From positions 1 through 64,000 of the forward strand of contig VNWV01000023.1 of assembly GCA_009801085.1 (NCBI GenBank): a stretch of 64,000 bases of DNA. Reading direction: 5' to 3'. This document shows positions 55,747 through 64,000 of the stretch, one piece after another (position 1 is the stretch's first letter; each line of letters starts with the position of its first letter). Both the position numbers and the translations under genes were made by a program. The stretch is from Lasiodiplodia sp. COLG20 (lineage: Eukaryota; Ascomycota; Dothideomycetes; Botryosphaeriales; Botryosphaeriaceae). The notes beneath the pieces were generated by a model. It was not told the origin of the DNA and did not search any database. It saw only the letters and a list, made by a program, of their open reading frames with translations.

Positions 55747-56624
55747 ATGAAGGCATCCGGTCTCTTCCTCGCTTCGCTGGCCTCCGCCGTCATGGCATCT
55801 CCAATTGCCAACCTCGCACAGTTAGTCCCCACTCACCAACCGGAAAGATGCCTTTGATGCCTTCGGTTCCACTCGAGGGCCGCAGAGCTCACTACTTCCG
55901 CCTCCTTTATAAAAATCCTTCAATCTTACTCACAACGGAAACTAGGCAATGCACTGGTCAGGCTATCAACGGTGCCACCTACCAGCCCACTGATCCCTCG
56001 GCCAGGATGTGGCTTGCACTTCACAACGCGCACCGCGCCAACCACACCCAGACCTGCTCCGTCGCCTGGGACCAGCAGCTCGCAAACGAGGCCATGGCCT
56101 CCGCCCAAGCATGCCAGTTCCAGCACACCAACAGTGGCAAGTACGTTTGCATCTCCACCCTCTACCTTTTAAGTCTTTAACACGCCAATGCAGGGACTAC
56201 GGCCAAAACATGGGCGAGACCAGCCAAGGTTCGGCGGAGCACGCCGTTACCGCCATGTTCTACAACGAGATCAGCGAGTTCGGCCCGTACTGGCACCAGC
56301 CGGACGTCCCGATCGGCAACCCAATGATCCTCCACTTCACTCAAGCCGTCTGGAAGAAGACCACCACCATTGGTTGCGCCACCTGGAACTGTGGTCAATG
56401 GCTGCTGTCCTACTGCAACTACCGCGGACCTGGTACGTGCAACCCACGCAGAGAGAAATTTTGACCATACTGACTTCCTGCGATTAGGCAACTTTGCCGG
56501 CGAGTACGGTGACAACGTCGCTGATCTGATCCCCAACCCGCTTCCCCCGATTTGCTCTGAGATCGGTTCGAGCGCACAGGACGGAAGCTGCATCACTGAC
56601 CAGCAGTTGCTGCAGTACTTCTAA
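55747..56624 (+). CDS. Secreted CAP/PR-1-like (SCP domain) protein
   Basis: Exons 55747-55820, 55946-56140, 56194-56432 and 56488-56624 give 214 residues. A signal peptide (MKASGLFLASLASAVMASP) is followed by the CAP domain: ALHNAHRANH (His), GKDYGQNMGE formed across intron 2, HFTQAVWKKTTTIGCA, and YCNYRGPGNFAGEYGDNV across intron 3. The cavity His and Glu residues are kept. Fungal CAP proteins bind and export sterols or fatty acids and can act as virulence or effector proteins. The protein ends in a Cys-containing tail without GPI signal. Intron 1 is longer (125 nt) than the others, and its acceptor is fixed by frame (ACTAG, CAA TGC). Confidence 0.9.
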
Positions 56625-57825
56625 GCTCAAGGCACAGAGAGTGCGTAAGGCGGAGGAGTTTGTTTTCACCTTCTGCTGGTCATGTGTGCATGATTTGCAA
56701 AACAAATAATTGTTAATGATAATTCAAGGCTGATCGACGTTACCCACAAGAACTGGCTGAGCAGTGATATACAAATATACAATTCGACTTCGTGCATTAA
56801 GAATATTCCGCGGAGCAGGACAAAAAAGCAATAACGCAAGCCGGAAGCTGGAGATTTCTAAAGCATCGTTTTTCTCCTTGGAATTGCCAATATAAGTGAA
56901 TAAGATGAGTGGGGAAACGAGAAAACCGTGGACAAGTCTTCCAGGTCGCAGTGGGCATGCCTCGTCAGACCTGGGGTGTGCATGATGTTTGAACTCAATG
57001 GATTGCTCCTTCTAAGGGCCTACACGATGAACTACGTTTTATGAGGAACAAGCTACGCTGAACCACTTCTGGATTTCCCAATTAGGCTAACTACTTGGCG
57101 GTGCTGAGAGTCCTGAAACACATGATAGCACTCGAAAAGACGCGGAAGCACCCAACCCAGCTTATCCCTCTTATGATGGGAGCTCAACTTGCCGTCCGGG
57201 CCCTTCAAAAAGCGACACGGACAAACCGTTGAAACCACAATGGATGATTAACCGTCGAAAGGGAATGTCGACCAACAAAGACCACATAAAAATGAGAGCT
57301 GGATCATCGCACAGAAGGCTATCACCGCACCGACGCATATATGTTGATTTGCCGGAACTTGAGTACGCTTAGAGAAAGGACTAATCGGCCCTCTGTTCTG
57401 GCCAAATGCTGTGTGCAGATCTTCAAGCCAACAGGCTACTGTGCCGTTATCTAGCGCAAAGAGGGAACTTGACAATATTAGCTCCACTTTTGATCCGCCA
57501 GTAACAAGCGAGCAGTCAGTATGGAAGATGAAGATTAGCTATTGAGGTACCGAAACGAGAGATTTGAAGATGTGACAGGTTGAAAACAGTAACGTCTCTG
57601 GCGGGGGGTTGCGTCTGCAATCACATCCTGCGATCGCAGTCTCAAATTTTATTCCGTTATTAACAAGAGCTATCTTGAGCGGGTATTCTCGTTAGTAGAC
57701 GCAAAGCTCCGTCAAACGCAATCCCAATCCAACACATTAAGGAGAAGGCAACAGCAGTAACCAAACCGAAGAGTTTATGTTTACTGTAAAAGACAGAGAT
57801 TATCCGGAGCTAATAGCCGTACGTT
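56625..57825. other. Intergenic, left shoulder of the RIP block
   Basis: About 1.2 kb of normal base composition between the CAP gene and the repeat block. No supported gene; short minus-strand frames at 57053-57487 lack domains. Confidence 0.5.
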
Positions 57826-57909
57826 AGTCGACTAGTCGACTGCCGCACGTTGGCCACCGGGCCAACTACGGTCCAACTAAAGTTGGACTCCTCGCAAGCG
57901 AGGAGCTCC
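57826..57909. repeat. Run of perfect palindromes and hairpins
   Basis: Five perfect dyads lie head to tail in 84 bases: AGTCGACTAGTCGACT (57826-57841); GTTGGCC/GGCCAAC (49-55 with 60-66 of 57800); GTCCAACT-AA-AGTTGGAC (57871-57888); CTCCTCGC-AA-GCGAGGAG (57888-57905); GGAGCTCC (57902-57909). All sit just upstream of a TATA box. They may form the regulatory part of an element promoter such as an LTR U3 region. Confidence 0.8.
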
Positions 57910-57931
57910 CACCGTCCCGAGTAACCCCATC

Positions 57932-57939
57932 TATATAAG
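57932..57939 (+). promoter_or_regulatory. TATA box downstream of the hairpin run
   Basis: TATATAAG, 22 bases after the last palindrome. It points into the repeat block and is the kind of core promoter found in LTRs or transposon leaders. No intact gene follows. Confidence 0.45.
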
Positions 57940-58447
57940 CACTAAATAAGAAAATCCATTACTAGTCAACAACCACGCCTCAGTTGCGTCTACTAGTTGC
58001 CTAGCGCGTAACTACCCTGCTTGTAATGCCTACCTACGCGCGTTTATTGCGCGATTTTGCCCGGTTTTCCTTAGTAATCGTGGCTGCTTTCTTATTATCT
58101 ACTACACTCTATCGACTAATAGCCGACTATAACTTCGCTACCTTAATAAATCTAGCATCTTTTACGTATATAACATTACTAGATAAGATAACTTTTCTAC
58201 TATCTACTTTTCTTTTAAGCCGTACCTTATTAGCAGCCGACTAGCTAGCTAAATTAGCTACTAACTAGTTGCCATTTTATATAGCGGCTAGACTACCTTT
58301 TACGTATTTTTTAATTACCAGCTTATTAACTAGCTTATCTAATAGTAACTACTTAGATATCTTACGTATTATACGTATCGTTTTTAGCGTTTTTAGCGTG
58401 TTATCTAGTAGTAGTAGAGTCTACTATTAAACTACTTATTAACCGAC

Positions 58448-58943
58448 TATAACGATAGACTTCTTTTATTAAGCTTCGAAGTCGCTTAGTAGATTAGATA
58501 AACCGTAGAATTTATCTTAAAGAGATAAGAGAGAGAGAATAATAATTAGACAAGAGAATATTATATAATTATACGATATATAGTAAGTCGATTACCTCTA
58601 AATTAATAGAGTTTAAATTAGAACTTTAAGTTAACTACGAAGAATTAAATATCTAGCTAATAAGTATATCTATATACTATAGAAAAGCTAGTTATAATCT
58701 AAGAATAATTACTATTATTAATTATTCTATATATTACGAAAATAGCCGCTAAGACTAATTATCTAGATAATAGATTAAATAATTATAGTTATTAACTATT
58801 CTATAAGACGTACGTAATCTAAGCGTCTAAAGCGTTCTTCTAACTTTTAAATAATCGTAATATCGTACTATATCTTACTCGTTTCTCTTTTTATTCGCTT
58901 TTCGGCTTTCTACCTTCGTATATTATTTTAAAACGATTATATA
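58448..58943 (+). repeat. Long repeat L, copy 1
   Basis: Starts TATAACGATAGACTTC and runs through CTTAGTAGATTAGATAAACCGTAG, an AAGAGATAAGAGAG tract and a CTTTAAGTTAACTACGAAG segment to a TTATTCGCTTTTCGG-like end. A second direct copy begins at 58944 and two inverted copies lie at the right side. Together with the inverted-copy end ACCGTTACA, the original 5' end was probably TGTAACGG (RIP changed TG to TA), as an LTR would show. Confidence 0.75.
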
Positions 58944-59415
58944 TATAACGATAGACTTCTTCTACTAAGCTTTAAAGTCGCTTAGTAGATTAGATAAACC
59001 GTAGGGTTTATCTTAAAGAGATAAGAGAGGGAGAATAATAATTAGATAAGAGAGTATTACGTAATTATATGATATATAGTAAGCTAGTTATCTCTAAATT
59101 AATAGAGTTTAAATTAGAACTTTAAGTTAACTACGAAGGGTTAAGTATCTAGCTAATAAGTATATCTATATACTATAGAAAAGCTAGTTACAATCTAATA
59201 TACTCTTAGATAAGAATATTACTTAATAATATCGTTAATAAAGAGTATCTCTTAGCTATACTTTTAGTCGAGAGTATTAATAGGTTCTTTACGTAACTCG
59301 GGCGCTTAGAATATATTTTTAACATTCGTTTTCTAGCTTTGTTAAACGATCGTAATATTATACTATATCTTATTCGTTCTTCTTTCTATTCGCTTTTCGG
59401 CTTTCTACTTTTACG
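58944..59415 (+). repeat. Long repeat L, copy 2 (direct)
   Basis: Tandem direct copy of the preceding unit, starting TATAACGATAGACTTC, with scattered C/T and G/A differences of the RIP type plus indels. Shares the AACTTTAAGTTAACTACGAAGG segment. Confidence 0.75.
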
Positions 59416-59736
59416 CGCTTTTTCGAGACGATTATTCGTCTAGACCTTCGACTCTTAATCTAATTCTATAGTCTTTCGTTCTATAGAAAATTCTTTAGTT
59501 CGTATTTTTTTCTAGAGTTATCGTTTCTTCGTAGGCGTTCTTTCCGTACGGGCTTTAACTACTACCTACTAGTATTTTCGTACGCGTCGTTATTTCGTAT
59601 TCTCTAGATTTCCGTACGAAATTTAGAGCCGTGCGGCTTTTCTACTCGCGAGGCTTATTAGTTCTTACGACGCGTTTTTTCGTACGGACTTTCTACTCTT
59701 AGAGTTATAAAGTTCGTATTCTTTAAAGTTCGTAAT
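59416..59736 (+). repeat. Repeat M, left arm
   Basis: Contains CGTACGGGCTTTAACTACTA, AGCCGTGCGGCTTTTCTACT and CGTACGGACTTTCTACTCTT. It is the inverted complement of 60033-60381 and, with it, brackets a ~296-base unique centre (59737-60032). Confidence 0.7.
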
Positions 59737-60032
59737 ACTATCCTCCCTCTTAGAGATTTTCGACTCGAAGATTATTTCGAGTTTCTACGATATATATTAT
59801 AGCTATTTTCTTATTTCGCTTTTTCTTTTTTATTAGTAAGTTTTTCGTTATACCTTCTAAGAAGCGTACTATTAAAGATTCTACTACTAACTTACGTTCT
59901 CGTAAGGTTAATAGAATTACTCTTCGTTACTAGAATTTAATTAACGAGATTTTTCTTTACAATATCGAAATAGTATCTTATTCTAATTATCTAGAGAACG
60001 AGTCGAAGTATATAGCTTTATAGAGAATTCTT

Positions 60033-60381
60033 ATTACGAATTCTAGAAAATACGGACTTTATAACTCTAAGAGTAGAAAGTCCGTACGAAAAAACTCGCC
60101 GTAAGAACTAATAAGCCTCGCGAGTAGAAAAGCCGTACGACTTTAAATTTCGTATAGAAATTTAGAGAATACGGAATGATAACGTATACGAAAATACTAG
60201 TAAATAGTAGCTAAAGTCCGTACGGAAAGAACGTCTATAAGAACGCGGTAACTCTAAAAGAAAGCACAGACTAAAAAATCTCCTACGAGATAAAGAACTA
60301 TAGAATTAAGCTAAGAGTTAAAGGTCTAGACGTATAATCGTTTCGAAGTAGTATACGAAGGTAAAAAGTTAGAAGATAGAT
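60033..60381 (-). repeat. Repeat M, right arm copy 1 (inverted)
   Basis: Inverted complement of 59416-59736, recognisable from AAAGTCCGTACG and AAAGCCGTACG blocks. Followed head to tail by a further copy. Confidence 0.7.
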
Positions 60382-60730
60382 ATTACGAACTCTAAAAAAT
60401 ACGGGCTTTATAACTCTAAGAATAGAAAGTCCGTACGAGAAAACTCGCCGTAAAAACTAATAAGCCTTACGGGCGGAAGAGCCGTACGGTTCTAGATTCT
60501 ATACGAAAATTTAGAGAATACGAGATAATAGCGCGTACGAAAATACTAGTAGATAGTAGTCGAAACCCGTACGAAAAAAACACCTACGAGAATACAACAA
60601 CTCTAAAAGAAAGTATGAATTAGAAAATCTTCTACGGGACGAAGAACTATAGAGTTAAGCTAAGAGTTAAAGATCTAGACGTATAATCGTTTTAAAGTAG
60701 TATACGAAGATAAAAAGCCGAAAAGTAGAT
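60382..60730 (-). repeat. Repeat M, right arm copy 2 (inverted)
   Basis: Direct tandem copy of 60033-60381 (same start ATTACGAA, ~349-base period), so the M unit is single on the left and doubled on the right. Confidence 0.7.
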
Positions 60731-61147
60731 AAAAGAAAAACGAATAAGATATAGTACAATATTACGATCGTTTAGAAGTCTAAGAAACGCTCTAAGCGCC
60801 TAAGTTACGTACGATCTATAGTAAGTTCTTACGAGTTCGGGCTTATAATAGCTCGATCTAAGCTCTTACGAGCCGGAGCTTATAAGAACTCTTTAAATTA
60901 TAACTAGCTTTTCTATAGTATATAGATATACTTCTTAGCTAGACCTTTAACCCTTCGTAGTTAACTTAAAGTTCTAATTAAGACTTTTTAGTTAGAGGTA
61001 ACCGGCTTACTATATATCGTATAATTACGTAATACTTTTCTTATTTAATTATTATCCTCCCTCTCTTATCTCTTTAAGATAAACCCTACGGTTTATTCGA
61101 TCTACTAAGCGACTTTAAAGCTTAGTAGAAGAAGTCTACCGTTATAG
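60731..61147 (-). repeat. Repeat L, inverted copy 1
   Basis: Inverted relative to 58448-59415; ends GTCTACCGTTATA. Shares the CTTTAAGATAAACCCTACGG and GCTTAGTAGAAGAAGTCTAC blocks. Confidence 0.75.
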
Positions 61148-61568
61148 TAAATAAAAGAAAAATAAATAAGATATAGTACGATATTACGATCGTTTAGAAG
61201 TTCGAGAAACGCTCTAAGCGTCTAAATTACGTACGATCTATAGTAAGTCCTTATAAGTCTAGGCTTATAACGGTTCGATCTAAGCTCTTACAAGTCGAAG
61301 CTTATAAGAGCTTTCTAAATTATAACTAGCTTTTCTATAGTATATAGATATACTCGTTAGCTAGATCTTTAACTCTTCGTAGTTAACTTAAAGTTCTAAT
61401 TAAGACTCTTTAATTAGAGATAACTAACTTACTATATATCGTATAATTACGTAATACTCTTCTTATCTAATTATTATTCTCTCTCTCTTATCTCTTTAAG
61501 ATAAATTCTACGGTTTACTTAACCTACTAAGCGACTCTAAAGCTTAGTAGAAGAAGTCTACCGTTACA
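61148..61568 (-). repeat. Repeat L, inverted copy 2
   Basis: Tandem copy of the preceding unit (421-base period); ends GTCTACCGTTACA and so keeps the CA end that RIP changed in the other copies. A gag-like frame begins just downstream. Confidence 0.75.
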
Positions 61569-61599
61569 CTTTAACTATTATTCTTACGAGAGAAGAAAG

Positions 61600-64000
61600 A
61601 CGGCTAATTAAGATTATCGACTAAAATAGAAAGTATTAACCTAGTGTAGAAATTACTAATAAATAGGTACTAATTATAGTTAATACTACGATTAGTATAA
61701 ATAATACGGGTAATAAGTCTATAATCTCTTTTCTATAAGCGAATACGATTTCTTCTAACGAGAAACTATAGAGAATAATCTAGAAACTACGTACGTAAAA
61801 TAACGTTCTTCGAGTCTAAGTCGTCTAGACCTCTTAGACGCTACTAGCGACTAAGATTAAAATATTTAAGCCCGACCTATACTACGAAGACCGTAAGAAA
61901 ACGTAAACCTTTCTATTATAACTAGACGACTATATTTACTTCTTCTAGAAATAATTCGTAGGACTAGAGAATTAGATTCTCTACGCTAGTATCTATTTTA
62001 AAGACGTAGTAGAGTAATAGTTTTAGTCGTTTAAAAGAGAGTATTAGACTAGATCTTCTTTCTATCAGACTAAAACCATCTAACGACTTTTCGTAGACTA
62101 TTAAAACTTTACTACCGTCTTAAAGCGAATCTTTAGTGGGCTAGACGAGACCTGCTAAGCTACTTACGATCTACTAAAAATAACGTAAAAAGAATCTATT
62201 TGAGATTATACTACTAAGTTCTAGAACGTAATATTTCTAATCGAAGAATATTTAGACCTTACGCTTAGAACTCTATATTATAGAGGGCTAAAGAACGAAA
62301 TTAAAAAGATAATAGCTCTCTATAATAATACTAAAACTCTAAAAGCTATAATTTAGCTAGTTCTTAAGATAAAATAACTCTAGAACGAATACGACTAAGA
62401 CTAAAAGACGTATTAACTAAGAAACTTCTAGAAACCGTTACGCTATATCTAAAATAGAGGCGATACTATAGAGCTCGACGCAGTCTATAAAGACGAAAAG
62501 AAGCCTTATAATAAGAGAAAGAGTAGAAATATCTAACGACGAAAGTTTATACTCTAGAAATAAGAACGCTTTAATAAGAGACTATATTTTCGATGTAAAG
62601 AAAAATAGAATAAGATATACTAATAAAGCTATCTATAAAAGAAAAAAGTACGTTAGAGCGCGGCCGTCTATAAGAGAGATTAAGAAGAATCTTAAAAAGT
62701 CTTCTTCGTAGTTATAAAAATAGTTAGCTATACGACTATAAGCTAGACTATTTACTACGATAATAATTATCTTATCTATAAAGGCGAAAAAGACGACGCC
62801 GAATAGTACTCTAAGCAACCTTAACGCGTTAGTACTACCCTACGAATACTAGAATAGTAGAAAATTAATAACTTTATCGAAGCGCTACCCCCGAATAACG
62901 ATCTAATAAATAGCGATATCGAAGAATTCTACGATAGTACGCCCGAACTTAGCGAAATAGACGATAAAAACTAGAAGAATAACGCTACTCTAGCTAAAAT
63001 CGAAAAGTATCTTAAATAATACGAAAAAAACCTAACGCGTTTCTAGCTTTACGTCTACTACTATCTAGACTCTAGTAGTACGCCTAAAGCTACCTATTTA
63101 GTAATATAAAGTTATAAACGGCGCGATAACCGTTAAGTTTTACTAGTACGATAGATAGAGTCTCTAGCGCTAGTTATATTATACTACCGCCGAAAAAATC
63201 GCGAAATAACTATAAGACGAAGTCTAAAACGCTTAACGCGAGAAGAATTAGACTTATCTTAAAAATATAGCGGTAATACTAGAAATATACGAAATAGTAA
63301 TATTCTAGAGAGATATCTTATATTAGATTTCGTCGATTAAGTATAAAAGACCGATAATATAGTATAAGATCTATCGAGAAATAGTTAGCTATCGACGAAG
63401 AATCTAGAAGAAAGACTAAACTTAATAAAAGAAAATCTTTCTTTACGCGAAAGAATAGAATCTTTACTTCTACAAAAACGTCTCTTTAGTCTTAAAAGAT
63501 AATAGTCTACAATACTAATCGAAAAACTAGATAGTCTTTCTAGCTAGAGACTCTAAAAGAGGCCGTTAGTAAGGTCTCTTAACTAGATTATATACATATT
63601 AAACGAAAAAATATCTACTAAAAATAAACTCTTTAAACTATTACACGTACTAGTTTATATTAGCAACTATAGAGTAATAGTTATAATCGATAGTAGCGTA
63701 TAGAAAAACTTTATAGATTTAGCGTACGTTAATAAGAGCTATATATATCGCTAGATAAAAAATCACCCGTATCTACTAAAAATAGTAGACGAATTACCTA
63801 CTAAGTAAGACTAGATCTAACTAGAAACGAGAACGATATCGTTATTCTTAAAAAACTATAAGAAATATATTAACTTAAACATCATAGAAATTCTAAGGCA
63901 CGATATTATTCTCGAAATACCATAGCTTAAAATCTATAAGCCGTATATCCGCTAGAGAATCGAAGAAATTACATTTCTAAACGAGAACTACGTATAATAT
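61600..64000 (+). pseudogene. Ty3/gypsy-like gag-protease remnant, RIP-inactivated
   Basis: A single plus-strand frame (codons at positions congruent to 2 mod 3) keeps protein-like content despite many TAA/TAG stops. Near 61859 it reads KIFKPDLYYEDRKK, as in gypsy-type Gag. Near 62582 a degenerate Cys-coding stretch may be a zinc knuckle. Near 63680 it reads VIIDSS followed by a NFID-like block, fitting the DSG active site of a retropepsin. Gag and protease share the frame. It runs off the window before reverse transcriptase. No restored sequence is given; the element is dead as read. Confidence 0.6.

Larger units (their letters stand above)
58275..64000. repeat. RIP-saturated AT-rich repeat block
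   Basis: From about 58275 to the window end CpA and TpG dinucleotides are nearly absent over line after line, while TpA is very common and CpG is still present. Loss of CpA/TpG with gain of TpA is the exact mark of repeat-induced point mutation in Pezizomycotina. The change sets in between about 58030 and 58275. Every long frame inside is broken by TAA/TAG. The block must be made of formerly repeated mobile DNA and is expected to be methylated, silent heterochromatin. Confidence 0.92.

Noticed and set aside
58026..58244. 72-codon hydrophobic frame just inside the RIP border
   Set aside because: Sits downstream of a TATA box and starts well, but lies in RIPped DNA, has no family and is short; not enough support for a gene.
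58448..61568. CRISPR-like or rDNA-type repeat array
   Set aside because: Units are hundreds of bases long, inverted and RIP-mutated; no regular short spacer pattern and no rRNA-like sequence.
62633..62818. 61-codon minus-strand frame in the RIP block
   Set aside because: AT-rich chance frame antisense to the retroelement remnant.
1..64000. tRNA or rRNA genes
   Set aside because: Scanning for GGTTCGA-type T-arm boxes with matching A boxes gave no convincing tRNA; a tRNA scanner would be needed to exclude one fully.

Overview
The window is nuclear DNA of a filamentous ascomycete (Pezizomycotina). Protein genes are split by short introns of about 50-70 nt with GT..AG borders and CTAAC/CTGAC-type branch sites. 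Families typical of these fungi are present: Zn(II)2Cys6 regulators, HET, PDR-type ABC transporter, GH72, PTH11-like 7-TM, berberine-bridge-type oxidases. The right end is an AT-rich block almost devoid of CpA/TpG, the mark of repeat-induced point mutation (RIP). The secreted pectate lyase, GH93-type arabinanase, carboxylesterase and CAP protein suggest a plant- or litter-associated life style; the species cannot be named from this window.

Layout. 0-10.7 kb: an F-box-like protein, a secreted bicovalent-type flavin oxidase convergent with a PL3 pectate lyase, a long gene-poor gap, then a composite C2H2/Zn2Cys6 regulator divergent from an alpha/beta hydrolase. 10.8-20.9 kb: three minus-strand genes, namely a calpain-like protease with an acidic Lys/Glu/Pro tail, a P1B-type metal ATPase whose N-terminus carries ten CxxxCC cysteine motifs, and a GPI-anchored GH72 glucanosyltransferase with an X8 module. 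22.3-30 kb: a Zn2Cys6 regulator followed on the same strand by a full-length PDR ABC transporter. 30-43 kb: an ankyrin protein with a STAND-like N-terminus, a GH93-type glycosidase, a second alpha/beta hydrolase, a possible small membrane protein, a HET-domain protein and a protein kinase. 43.4-48.6 kb: an isochorismatase-family hydrolase, a second flavin oxidase lacking the flavin-binding Cys, and a divergent Zn2Cys6 regulator; the promoter between the last two holds palindromes. 51-56.6 kb: a PTH11-like receptor, a type-B carboxylesterase and a CAP/PR-1-like secreted protein. 57.8-64 kb: a cluster of perfect hairpins upstream of a TATA box, then a RIP-saturated palindromic array of long repeats and the stop-riddled gag-protease frame of a Ty3/gypsy-like element running off the window.

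How the genes may work together (inference). Three regulator/effector pairings stand out: composite regulator + hydrolase (9.3/9.9 kb), Zn2Cys6 + ABC exporter (22-30 kb), and Zn2Cys6 + flavin oxidase (+ isochorismatase hydrolase) at 43-48 kb. The ankyrin, HET and kinase genes may represent an allorecognition/cell-death neighbourhood. All exon joins were read by eye from splice signals and reading frame; no alignment was run.
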